Shown here: positions 53,670-62,496 of the stretch, one piece after another | Numbering within the stretch: position 1 is the first letter of the stretch | Layout of the letters: each line of letters begins with the position of its first letter | Source of the DNA: an uncultured Alphaproteobacteria bacterium | GTDB lineage: Bacteria; Pseudomonadota; Alphaproteobacteria; Methylaequorales; Methylaequoraceae | Assembly: GCA_902618535.1 (NCBI GenBank) | Contig: CACNAV010000002.1 | Span: 1-64,000, forward strand | Direction: 5' to 3' | DNA length: 64,000 nt | Notes under the pieces: model-generated | The model's database searches: none | Told to the model about the DNA's origin: nothing | Seen by the model: only the letters and a program-made list of their open reading frames with translations | Program-made: the position numbers and the translations under genes

Positions 53670-55323
53670 CTTAATTTTGTTCATCCTAATTTTTTTTAGC
53701 GATACTTTAAAATCTAATCAAATATTTAAAGACAGAAAAGTTTTAAATAAAAAAAAAGAAACTTCAAGCTTTATTAGTGAAATAGGTGATGTTTATAAGG
53801 ATACTATTTGGAATTCCATTTTCCTTGATAAAACATTTGATGATATTGATAGCTTTATAAAAACCATCCCAACAAAAAGTCCTAACCCTTTTATTCAAGA
53901 AATGATATTTGACTTTTTGACTACAAAGAAAAAGCTCAACAATAAAAATATTTCAAATGAAGAGGATAGTAAAATTCTCGAACTTTTAATTAACCAACTT
54001 TTTGAGACAGGAAGGATTAATGAAATTGAGTATTATTATTCACAGTCAAGCAATCTAAAAATGAACGAATTTATCTTGGTAAAAATACTTGAAGGTAATT
54101 TTTTAAGAAATAGACAAGAAGAAGCCTGCAAAATATTAGCTGAAAACTCTAGTGTTTCTCCGGCTATTTTTGGGAAGGTGATAATAATTTGCGATATAAT
54201 TGCTAATAAATATGATCAGGCAAAATTAGGACTTCTTCTTCTTAAAGAACAAAATAAACCTGGTGATTCATTTTTCATTGATTTAGCATACTCGTTAATG
54301 AGTGAAAATAGTCAGGCCGACTCAGAGAGTATAAAAAAAAAATTGGATCAAATTAAGTCACTCAATCCGATAATTATGTCTTCTTTACAATTTGCAGATA
54401 TCTCGCCAACTTATGAACAAGTTGAAAATTTAAATACAAGTGGTTTGTTGTTTGTTCTTTCGAACCCGTCTGTTGAAACTGATATAAAAATTTTTTGTTC
54501 TGAACTTTTAATAAAGCAGGGGCGAATCAGTTTTGACTTTTTATCGGAGGCTTACCTATTACCCAGATATAAAAATGCTGAATTAGAAAATGCTCTAAAT
54601 ATATACAAAACTCTCTCACCTGCAAAGGCAAGACCCTTATTGTATCAATCAATTATTTTAGAAAAAAACGAAGAAGTAAAGTTTCAAAAAATTGTTGCCT
54701 TATTGAAGATTTCAATTATTGACAACTTATTCATTCAAACATCTAATCTTGTACATAAACTTGTAGATTTACAAAAGTTAACTGCATCAAAAGAACAAAT
54801 TTTTTTAATTTCAAGAATGTTTCAAGTACAAAACGAGTTTGACAAAGCTGATGAAGTTTTAAGAATAATTGAAAATGAGTACGATTTGGATTTAATTTTT
54901 AGAGAAATTTCAATTGAGCTTAACAGGCGATTACTTGATAAGTCTGTAGACATTGATTTGCTTGAAGAAAAGATCAAAAAACTAGACAAAGTGAAAGAAT
55001 TAAATTCCCAAAAATATCAAAAAATTATTATGAATTTGATGTTTAATTACGATTTAAGTCAATTAACAAAAAATATAATAAATAAACTAAGCTTTTCTAG
55101 TAATGAAAAATTTAACAGTAATTCTTTACATAATTTATCTCTAGCAGAGAAATATTCAAAAAAACAAGATCTGTTTAATTCAACCAAAATTCTTTTTAAG
55201 ACATTAGGGAATAAAAATTTTAATGATTTAACAATTCTTGAAAGTTATAAAATTTTACTAATATTAAGAAATTTAGGATTTGAAAAAGAGTTAAGAAGCA
55301 TTTCAATTAATTTAACCCACTAA
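53638..55323 (+). CDS. Predicted exported helical-repeat protein, unknown function
   Basis: 561 residues from TTG at 53638; a TTG at 53656 is equally possible. The N-terminus is a signal peptide or anchor (KKISLILFILIFFSDTLKSN). The rest is almost all alpha-helical, with repeated Leu/Ile/Glu/Lys patterns like TPR or similar solenoids, for example FDKADEVLRIIENEYD. It lies between aroK and xerD, where alphaproteobacteria often keep a large exported protein of unknown role. Its final base is shared with the xerD start. I do not recognise a named family. Confidence 0.7.
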   Translation: MKVIIKLKKISLILFILIFFSDTLKSNQIFKDRKVLNKKKETSSFISEIGDVYKDTIWNSIFLDKTFDDIDSFIKTIPTKSPNPFIQEMIFDFLTTKKKLNNKNISNEEDSKILELLINQLFETGRINEIEYYYSQSSNLKMNEFILVKILEGNFLRNRQEEACKILAENSSVSPAIFGKVIIICDIIANKYDQAKLGLLLLKEQNKPGDSFFIDLAYSLMSENSQADSESIKKKLDQIKSLNPIIMSSLQFADISPTYEQVENLNTSGLLFVLSNPSVETDIKIFCSELLIKQGRISFDFLSEAYLLPRYKNAELENALNIYKTLSPAKARPLLYQSIILEKNEEVKFQKIVALLKISIIDNLFIQTSNLVHKLVDLQKLTASKEQIFLISRMFQVQNEFDKADEVLRIIENEYDLDLIFREISIELNRRLLDKSVDIDLLEEKIKKLDKVKELNSQKYQKIIMNLMFNYDLSQLTKNIINKLSFSSNEKFNSNSLHNLSLAEKYSKKQDLFNSTKILFKTLGNKNFNDLTILESYKILLILRNLGFEKELRSISINLTH

Positions 55324-56243
55324 TGAAAAAAAATATTAATCTAATTGAAAAATATATTGAATTCATTTTTGCTCAGAAAAACCTCGCAAAAAATACTGTT
55401 GCGTCATACGAAAATGATTTGAGTGAGTTTGCAAAGTTTATTGGGAATATTGATTTCTTGGATTTGAACGTCAGTGAATTTAAAAAATATGTTAGTTATT
55501 TATCTAAAAATTTTTCACCATCAAGTCATTCTAGAAAACTTTCTTCAGTTAAAAACTTTTTTCTTTATTTATATGATCTGAAATTAGTAAACAATACCCC
55601 TATAGATTTTATTGACTTTCCCAAATTACCAAAAAAGATTCCAAAATTTCTTTCCGAATCAGAAGTGAATAACCTCATTAAAAAAAGTTATGAGGATAAA
55701 AGTTTTAAGGGATTAAGAACTACCCTTTTAATAGAAATATTATACGCCACTGGCATAAGAGTTTCTGAGTTAGTTGGTATAAGTTTAGGGGATATTTCCG
55801 ATAATTATTCTTCGATTGTAATAAGAGGAAAGGGGGGGGGACAGAGAATTGTGCCATTATTCGGAAAAGTTAAAACCGTTTTGAAAAGATATTTAGGTTT
55901 TTTAAATCAATTAAAAAGACCAACGAAAAGTTTGTTTTTATTTCCTTCAAACTCAAAATTTGGGCACATAACCAGAAATAGATTTTTTCAAATCCTGAAA
56001 AACCTTGGTAAAGAAATACATTTAGATTTAAACAGAATTTCTCCACACGTATTGAGACATTCATTTGCTTCTCACCTATTAAGTAGGGGAGTTGACTTAA
56101 GAATAATTCAGGAATCATTAGGACATAAAGACATATCTACTACACAAATTTACACTCATATTCAGTCGAGTAAACTCAGAAAAATTCTTGAGAAGAGGAC
56201 TTATATTGATGATGAAATTAAAAAGTTTAAAAAATTAGGTTGA
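55323..56243 (+). CDS. xerD: Tyrosine recombinase XerD
   Basis: The 306-residue site-specific recombinase resolves chromosome dimers at dif with XerC and FtsK. The N-terminal SAM-like domain (about 5-90) has FAQKNLAKNTVASYENDL. The catalytic residues are R in YATGIRVSELVGI, H-x-x-R in SPHVLRHSFASHLLSRG, H in SLGHKDISTTQIYTHI and the final tyrosine there. Near the second catalytic region the codons for RGKGGGQRIVPL form a 9-base G run (55832-55840), striking in this AT-rich DNA. Confidence 0.92.
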   Translation: MKKNINLIEKYIEFIFAQKNLAKNTVASYENDLSEFAKFIGNIDFLDLNVSEFKKYVSYLSKNFSPSSHSRKLSSVKNFFLYLYDLKLVNNTPIDFIDFPKLPKKIPKFLSESEVNNLIKKSYEDKSFKGLRTTLLIEILYATGIRVSELVGISLGDISDNYSSIVIRGKGGGQRIVPLFGKVKTVLKRYLGFLNQLKRPTKSLFLFPSNSKFGHITRNRFFQILKNLGKEIHLDLNRISPHVLRHSFASHLLSRGVDLRIIQESLGHKDISTTQIYTHIQSSKLRKILEKRTYIDDEIKKFKKLG

Positions 56244-56301
56244 GTTTATCAATTAATTTTTATATTAAAATACTCACGATAATTATTAATGAAAGGAAAT
56301 T

Positions 56302-57279
56302 ATGAGTTTTAAAATAGTTGAACAAGCCAAGCCTAGGCTTAATAGAAGCGAATTAGCTGTACCTGGAAGCAATCCTTCATTATTTGAAAAAGCAGCAAAA
56401 AGTAATGTTGATGTAATTTTTCTGGATCTTGAAGATGCAGTTGCACCTGATGAGAAAGAGCAAGCAAGAAAAAACATAATTGAGGGTTTAAACGATATAG
56501 ACTGGAATACTAAAACGATGTCGGTGAGGATTAATGGCCTCGATACCCATTTTATGTATAAAGACGTTGTCGACTTAATTGAAAAAGCTCCTGGAAAACT
56601 TGATTTGATAATGATCCCAAAAGTTGGAACTATCTCTGATGTATACGCAGTTGATATGTTATGTACTCAAGTAGAGGATGCCATGGGAATAGATAAAAGA
56701 ATAGGGTTTGAGTTAATCATTGAAACAGCACTAGGAATGCAGAACATTAATGAAATAGCTTCTTATTACAGAAGGCTAGAGTCACTTCACTTTGGTGTTG
56801 CTGATTATGCAGCTTCAACAAAGGCTAAAACGACTGTTATAGGTGGCCCCAACCCAAATTATCATGTTTTAACCGATATAGACGGTGACAACCCCAGAGA
56901 AAAACATTGGGGAGACATGTGGCATCACGCCGTTTCTAAAATGGTAATTGCAGCCAGAGCTAATGGCTTAAGACCAATTGATGGTCCTTTTGGAGATTTT
57001 AATGATCCAGATGGATACACAGCACAAGCTAATAGATCTGCCACATTGGGATGTGAAGGTAAATGGGCTATTCATCCAAGTCAAATTGATCTTGCAAACA
57101 AAGTGATGAGTCCTTCTGACAAGGAAGTTAACCAGGCAAAAAGAATTTTGGAAGCCATGGAACAGGCAAAAAAAGAGGGAAAAGGTGCGGTTTCTCTGGA
57201 TGGAAGACTAATTGACATTGCTTCAATTAGGCAAGCTGAGGTTTTGGTTCAAAAAGCTAAATTGATTGAGGGAAAATAA
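56302..57279 (+). CDS. mcl1: L-malyl-CoA/beta-methylmalyl-CoA lyase
   Basis: The 325-residue HpcH/HpaI-type lyase has LNRSELAVPGSNPSLFEKAAKS (in part), VDVIFLDLEDAVAPDEK (metal site), MIPKVGTISDV, LIIETALGMQNI, GVADYAAS and GCEGKWAIHPSQIDLANKVM in part. This is characteristic of Mcl of alphaproteobacteria. It splits malyl-CoA into acetyl-CoA and glyoxylate (serine cycle) and beta-methylmalyl-CoA into propionyl-CoA and glyoxylate (ethylmalonyl-CoA pathway). It has a GAAAGG ribosome site and fits the methylotrophic setting together with the mutase at 42.9 kb. accA follows after 9 bases. Confidence 0.9.
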   Translation: MSFKIVEQAKPRLNRSELAVPGSNPSLFEKAAKSNVDVIFLDLEDAVAPDEKEQARKNIIEGLNDIDWNTKTMSVRINGLDTHFMYKDVVDLIEKAPGKLDLIMIPKVGTISDVYAVDMLCTQVEDAMGIDKRIGFELIIETALGMQNINEIASYYRRLESLHFGVADYAASTKAKTTVIGGPNPNYHVLTDIDGDNPREKHWGDMWHHAVSKMVIAARANGLRPIDGPFGDFNDPDGYTAQANRSATLGCEGKWAIHPSQIDLANKVMSPSDKEVNQAKRILEAMEQAKKEGKGAVSLDGRLIDIASIRQAEVLVQKAKLIEGK

Positions 57280-57288
57280 AAAAAATTA

Positions 57289-58245
57289 ATGCAAAATTTT
57301 CTAGACTTTGAAAAACCTTTACTTGAGATTCAATCAAAAATTGAAGAGTTAAGGCATCTAAAGGATACTAGTGAGAATATTGCTAATGAATTAAGTCAAC
57401 TACAAGAGAAATTCGATAAGAAATTATCAGAAATCTATAAAGAGCTTACACCTTTTCAAAAAGTAAAAGTTTGCAGGCATCAAGACAGACCAAAATTTAA
57501 TGAGATAGTTAAATTAGTTTTCGATAATTATGAAAATCTATCAGGTGATAGACTCTTTGCTGATGACTCATCAATTAAGGGTGGTTTTGCAAGAATAAAA
57601 AATAAAAAATTTTTAGTTGTAGGCAATGACAAAGGTAAAGATATTGACAGTAGGGTTAAAAATAACTTTGGTATGGCCAAGCCAGAAGGATATCGAAAAG
57701 CTCAACGTCTTTTTCAAATAGCCAGTAAGTTTAATTTACCTATTGTTTCCTTTATAGATACTCCTGGGGCTTTTCCAGGTGTTGAGGCAGAGGATAGAGG
57801 ACAATCAGGTGCAATAGCAAGTTCTATAAAAAACTCTTTGAATGTAAGATCCCCTATTTTTTCATTTGTTATAGGTGAAGGTGGTTCAGGTGGTGCTGTT
57901 GCACTGGGTTTAGGGAATAAAGTAATAATGTTAGAGCATGCAATTTATTCTGTTATTTCACCTGAGGGTTGCGCATCCATTCTGTGGAGATCAATCAATC
58001 ATTCGGAAAGTGCAGCTGAAAACCTAAAGCTTACTGCCCAAGATTTACTTGATCTTGATGTAATAGACGAAATATTAAAAGAGCCACTTGGTGGTGCTCA
58101 TAGAAATATTAATGAAACATGTCAGCACATAAAAAATTGTTTACTTAGGCTTACTACTGAATTTGAAGGTAAAACATCCGAAGAAATAATGTTACATAGG
58201 GAAAGAAAATACTTAGATATTGGAAAAAAGTTTATAGAAAATTAG
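57289..58245 (+). CDS. accA: Acetyl-CoA carboxylase carboxyltransferase subunit alpha
   Basis: The 318-residue protein is AccA, which with AccD moves carboxyl from biotin to acetyl-CoA in fatty acid synthesis. FLDFEKPLLEIQSKIEEL starts it. FGMAKPEGYRKAQRLF, PIVSFIDTPGAFPGVEAEDRGQSGAIA in part and IGEGGSGGAVALGLGN form the crotonase-fold core, followed by SPEGCASILWRS. Length is normal. It ends 4 bases before the convergent secA. Confidence 0.96.
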   Translation: MQNFLDFEKPLLEIQSKIEELRHLKDTSENIANELSQLQEKFDKKLSEIYKELTPFQKVKVCRHQDRPKFNEIVKLVFDNYENLSGDRLFADDSSIKGGFARIKNKKFLVVGNDKGKDIDSRVKNNFGMAKPEGYRKAQRLFQIASKFNLPIVSFIDTPGAFPGVEAEDRGQSGAIASSIKNSLNVRSPIFSFVIGEGGSGGAVALGLGNKVIMLEHAIYSVISPEGCASILWRSINHSESAAENLKLTAQDLLDLDVIDEILKEPLGGAHRNINETCQHIKNCLLRLTTEFEGKTSEEIMLHRERKYLDIGKKFIEN

Positions 58246-58249
58246 ATTT

Positions 58250-60799
58250 TTAATTTAATTTTCCACAGCAGTTCTTATATTTTTTTCCAGTCAGAGGGCA
58301 TCTTGCGTTTCTAGATATTTTTTTTTCCTCAGTTTCTTCTAGGCATTTTTTTTCTTGATTTTCTGATTTTTGAGGAGTTGGTTCAGGAACTTCACTTTTA
58401 ATTTCAATAAAACTTATTATCTTTGAAACAGTCTCTCTTATTTGTCTCATCATTTCCTCAAACATCAAAAAAGCTTCTTGTTTATATTCATTTAGTGGAT
58501 CTTTTTGACCGTAAGCTCTTAAAGAAATTCCCTGTCTGAGATGATCCAATGATAATAAATGTTCTTTCCAGCTTTTATCAATAATTTGAAGAAGTAAGCT
58601 TTTTTGGGCTATTAAAAATACTTCCTCGCTATATTTAGTTTTTTTTAAATTGATATTATTATTTGAAAGTTTTTTAACTTCATCAACTAAATCTTCAAGT
58701 TGGATGTTTTGAATATTTTTAAAAGAATTAAATTCAAGATCAATATTCAGATTATTTTTTAGGCCATCCTTTATTTTTTCTTTTTTGTCTTCGTCAAACT
58801 GTGAAAAGTCAATTTGATAACCCTCGAAGAAATCATCTATAAAACTGTCACGCATATCAAAGATTAGATTGTCAATTTCAATATCATTTATAATTTCCAT
58901 TCTTTGTTGATAAATAATTTTTCTTTGTTCATTCATCACATCATCAAACTTCAAAAGGCTTTTTCTTATTTCGAAGTTCCTACCTTCAACTTTTTTTTGA
59001 GCTCTTTCCAGAGCTTTTGTTATCCAGGGATGTTGGATACATTCATTTTCCTCTAGTCCTAGAGTTTGTAATACTGTGTCAAGTTTTTCAGAGCCAAAAA
59101 TCCTCATTAAATCATCTTCTAGTGATAGAAAGAATTTGGATGAGCCAGGATCACCTTGTCTACCTGATCTTCCCCGAAGCTGATTATCTATTCTTCGAGA
59201 TTCATGCCTTTCTGTTCCGATTATATAAAGGCCTCCAGAATCTAATGCTATTTTCTTCAAGGGTTCGTTTTCTTTATTTTCCTCAAAACCACCAAGTTTT
59301 ATATCCGTTCCTCTACCAGCCATATTCGTAGCAATAGTTACCTGACCAGGCTTTCCAGCATTTGCAATAATATCAGCTTCTTTTAAGTGATTTTTTGCAT
59401 TTAAAACTTCATGAGGAATCTTTCTAGATTTTAAAAGAGAAGATATTTTTTCAGACTTTTCTATGGAAACTGTTCCTACTAAACAAGGTTGTTGATTTTT
59501 TCTACATTCTTCAATAAGAGTAATAATAGCGTTATATTTCTCATTCAAAGTTCTGTAAATTTCATCTTCATGATCAATCCTAATCATATTTTTATTAGTA
59601 GGAATTTCAATTACCTCAAGTTTATAAATGTCAAAAAACTCATCTGCTTCTGTTTTTGCTGTTCCAGTCATTCCTGAAAGTTTTTCGTAAGACCTAAAGT
59701 AGTTTTGATAAGTTATTGAGGCTAATGTTTGATTTTCCACTTGAACATCCAAATTTTCTTTGGCTTCAATTGCTTGATGAAGACCTTCCGAGAAACGTCT
59801 TCCTTCCATTGCCCTTCCTGTGAACTCGTCAACTATGAGAACTTTTCCTCCTTGAACTAAATAATCTTTATCTTTTTCAAACACAAACCTTGCTTTAAGA
59901 GATTGGTTGGTATGGTGTAAAATAGTCACATTATTAATGTCATACAAGCTCCCACTAGTCAGTAAATTATTTTTTAAAAAAATCTTCTCAAGTTTTTCTA
60001 CTGCATTATCGTTTAAAACTACTGTTCTTGCTTTTTCATCTTTTTCATAATCATCTTTTTGGAGAGTACCTATAATTTGATCAACAACTTTATAGAGGTT
60101 TGAAGATTCCTCAGCAGCACCAGAAATTATTAAAGGAGTTCTTGCCTCATCAACTAAAATTGAATCAACTTCATCAATGATTGCGTAGTTAAACTTGCTT
60201 TGAACTAACTGGTCTTTAGAAAATTTCATATTATCTCTCAAGTAGTCAAAGCCAAATTCATTGTTTGTCCCATAAGTTATATCGGATGAATATGCCTTTT
60301 TTCTATCCAAGTCATCCATTCCACCTGCTATAAAACCAGTTTTCAAACCTAATTTAGTGAACACTGCCCCCATCCACTCACAGTCTCTTTTTGCAAGATA
60401 GTCATTTACAGTAACAATGTGGACAGAATTTCCAGCAATAGAGTTTAAATAGGCTGACAAGGTTGAAACAAGTGTTTTGCCTTCACCAGTTTTCATTTCA
60501 GCAATCATACCTTTATGCAAAACAATTCCTCCTATAATTTGTACGTCATAATGTCTTTGACCCAGTGATCTTTTTGCTGCTTCTCTTACATTAGCAAATG
60601 CATGGGGTAAAAGATCATCAGTCTTCATGCCCTTTTTAATCTGTTCTTTAAATTCGTGAGTCTTTTTAATAAGGTCGTCATCACTTAGCTTTTGATATTT
60701 TTCTTCTAAATCGTTCGTTTGTTGAACTAGTGGAAAGATTTTCTTTAACAATCGGTCATTAGAGGAACCGAAAAATTTTTTTGAGAGAAAATTTAACAT
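58250..60799 (-). CDS. secA: Preprotein translocase ATPase SecA
   Basis: The 849-residue motor drives proteins through SecYEG. Walker A is MKTGEGKTLVSTLSAYL (about residue 100), with the DEAD-type IIDEVDSILVDEARTPLIIS, the preprotein domain, MAGRGTDIKLGG and RGRSGRQGDPG following. The C-terminus has the zinc-binding SEC-C region, here ARCPLTGKKYKNCCGKL: the second of the usual four ligands (the C of C-x-C) is a leucine. Length is slightly short for alphaproteobacteria. A 59-base spacer separates it from the divergent argJ. Confidence 0.96.
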   Translation of the reverse strand: MLNFLSKKFFGSSNDRLLKKIFPLVQQTNDLEEKYQKLSDDDLIKKTHEFKEQIKKGMKTDDLLPHAFANVREAAKRSLGQRHYDVQIIGGIVLHKGMIAEMKTGEGKTLVSTLSAYLNSIAGNSVHIVTVNDYLAKRDCEWMGAVFTKLGLKTGFIAGGMDDLDRKKAYSSDITYGTNNEFGFDYLRDNMKFSKDQLVQSKFNYAIIDEVDSILVDEARTPLIISGAAEESSNLYKVVDQIIGTLQKDDYEKDEKARTVVLNDNAVEKLEKIFLKNNLLTSGSLYDINNVTILHHTNQSLKARFVFEKDKDYLVQGGKVLIVDEFTGRAMEGRRFSEGLHQAIEAKENLDVQVENQTLASITYQNYFRSYEKLSGMTGTAKTEADEFFDIYKLEVIEIPTNKNMIRIDHEDEIYRTLNEKYNAIITLIEECRKNQQPCLVGTVSIEKSEKISSLLKSRKIPHEVLNAKNHLKEADIIANAGKPGQVTIATNMAGRGTDIKLGGFEENKENEPLKKIALDSGGLYIIGTERHESRRIDNQLRGRSGRQGDPGSSKFFLSLEDDLMRIFGSEKLDTVLQTLGLEENECIQHPWITKALERAQKKVEGRNFEIRKSLLKFDDVMNEQRKIIYQQRMEIINDIEIDNLIFDMRDSFIDDFFEGYQIDFSQFDEDKKEKIKDGLKNNLNIDLEFNSFKNIQNIQLEDLVDEVKKLSNNNINLKKTKYSEEVFLIAQKSLLLQIIDKSWKEHLLSLDHLRQGISLRAYGQKDPLNEYKQEAFLMFEEMMRQIRETVSKIISFIEIKSEVPEPTPQKSENQEKKCLEETEEKKISRNARCPLTGKKYKNCCGKLN

Positions 60800-60858
60800 T
60801 GTATTTATTTATAATAATTTTATAGATAAGGATATAATTATTTTTTGTTTATTTTAAA

Positions 60859-62091
60859 ATGATAATAAAAACTTCCCCTTTGGCACCAAAAAAACTAAAA
60901 AAGCTTTATGAAATTGATGGTGTCAGTATCGCTTCTGTAAGTTGTGGAATTAAGAAAAACTTTAAAGATGATTTGGTTTTAATAAAGTTTAACTCACCAA
61001 GCAAAATTTATGGTGTTTTTACCAATTCTAAGACTCCTGGGGCACCTATAGTTTGGAACAAATCTATTATTAAAAATGGTAAGGTATCAGCGCTGATTAT
61101 TAATTCAGGAAATGCAAATGTTTTTAATGGTAAAAAAGGTGAGGAGGCCCTAAAAAAAATAATTTCGGCTCTTTCTTTGAAATTGTCAATTAGTGAAAAA
61201 GAGATTTTTATGGCGTCAACAGGAGTTATTGGTGAGCCTTTGGATTATAAAAAAATTATTGGAAAAATTCCTCAACTAATTAAAAATCTAAGCAATACAC
61301 ACGAAAGTTGGTTGAAAGCAGCTAATGCAATTAGAACCACTGATACTTTCCCAAAAATATATTCTGAAAAAATAAAATTTAACGAAAAAGAAAACTTTTA
61401 TATTAATGGAATAGCAAAAGGTTCAGGAATGATTGCACCAAATATGGCCACAATGCTTTCATTTATAGTTTCAAATATTCCATTAGAAAAAAATGGTACA
61501 AAAAAAAAATTTAAACATATAGTCGAAGAAACTTTCAATTCAATAACTGTTGATAGCGATAAATCAACAAGTGATATGGTGCTATTGATTTTAATTAAAA
61601 ATCAAAATAGAAAAACCATAGGTCCTCAAACAGAAAAAAAGTTTTTTGATAAACTTACAACTTTGATGACTAACCTGGCACACCAAATTGTAAAAGATGG
61701 AGAGGGAGCTTCAAAATTTATAAAAATTTCAGTTGATGGTGCTCAAAATTATAAAGATGCTAAAAACTTAGGAATGTCAATTGCAAATTCACCATTATTT
61801 AAAACTGCTATGGCTGGCTCTGACTCAAACTGGGGAAGAATTATAATGGCATTAGGTAAGACTGGCGTAGTTCTTAATAACTCAAAAATATCAATAAAAT
61901 TTGGGCATTTTTTTATATTAAAATCTGGAGAAAACTTATTATTAAAAAATGTAAAAAAAATTAATAACTATTTAAAAAGAAAAGAAATTGAAATTTCTGT
62001 TTCAGTAGGAAATGGATCTGGAAGTAGTACCGTTTGGACATGTGACCTCACTAAAAATTACATTAGTATTAATACAGATTACAGGAGCTAA
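60859..62091 (+). CDS. argJ: Bifunctional glutamate N-acetyltransferase/amino-acid acetyltransferase
   Basis: The 410-residue ArgJ recycles the acetyl group in arginine synthesis. Family segments are FTNSKTPGAPIVWNKS, ALIINSGNANVFNGKKG, MASTGVIGEPLD, SGMIAPNMATMLSFI (self-cleavage before the threonine), DSDKSTSDMV and MAGSDSNWGRIIMALGKTG. The last codons contain AGGAG, which serves as the ribosome site for the following Nudix gene. Length is normal. Confidence 0.95.
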   Translation: MIIKTSPLAPKKLKKLYEIDGVSIASVSCGIKKNFKDDLVLIKFNSPSKIYGVFTNSKTPGAPIVWNKSIIKNGKVSALIINSGNANVFNGKKGEEALKKIISALSLKLSISEKEIFMASTGVIGEPLDYKKIIGKIPQLIKNLSNTHESWLKAANAIRTTDTFPKIYSEKIKFNEKENFYINGIAKGSGMIAPNMATMLSFIVSNIPLEKNGTKKKFKHIVEETFNSITVDSDKSTSDMVLLILIKNQNRKTIGPQTEKKFFDKLTTLMTNLAHQIVKDGEGASKFIKISVDGAQNYKDAKNLGMSIANSPLFKTAMAGSDSNWGRIIMALGKTGVVLNNSKISIKFGHFFILKSGENLLLKNVKKINNYLKRKEIEISVSVGNGSGSSTVWTCDLTKNYISINTDYRS

Positions 62092-62094
62092 ATA

Positions 62095-62496
62095 ATTAAA
62101 GTTGTTGCTTGTATTTTAAGAAAAAAAAATAGACTTATGATTGCCTCCAGACCATACAATAAGTCATTTGGAGGTTTTTATGAATTTCCAGGTGGTAAAG
62201 TAAAAAAAAACGAATTTTTATTGGAAGCTCTTAAAAGAGAATTAATGGAAGAACTATCAGTGAGAATAAATGTAAATAAGCTAATATTTTTGTGTTCGTA
62301 TCAAATAAAAAGGGGTAGAAAAAAAATTGATTTAAATTTTTTTTCTACAAATAACTGGCTTGGTAAGGTAAAGGCACTAGAAAAACAAGAGGTTAAGTGG
62401 ATAAGACTCTGTGAGGTTAAAAATTTTAAAATGCTCACTTCAAATAAAAAAATCATTGATTTGTTGAATTGTTTTTTAATTGCTTCCAAGAACTAA
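62095..62496 (+). CDS. mutT: Nudix hydrolase, MutT type, apparent ATT start
   Basis: The Nudix box is GGKVKKNEFLLEALKRELMEELSV, in pieces. It matches GX5EX7REUXEEXGU except that the last glycine is serine. With W-I-R near the end it resembles 8-oxo-dGTP diphosphatase MutT, which cleans the nucleotide pool. The first ATG (62137) would remove the first beta strand. Upstream in frame lies KVVACILRKKNRL, the usual MutT start. ATT at 62095 is 7 bases after AGGAG in the argJ end, and an ATA at 62092 directly follows the argJ stop. No ATG, GTG or TTG is available there. From ATT it has 133 residues. It overlaps the opposite gene by 44 bases. Confidence 0.82.
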   Translation: MKVVACILRKKNRLMIASRPYNKSFGGFYEFPGGKVKKNEFLLEALKRELMEELSVRINVNKLIFLCSYQIKRGRKKIDLNFFSTNNWLGKVKALEKQEVKWIRLCEVKNFKMLTSNKKIIDLLNCFLIASKN

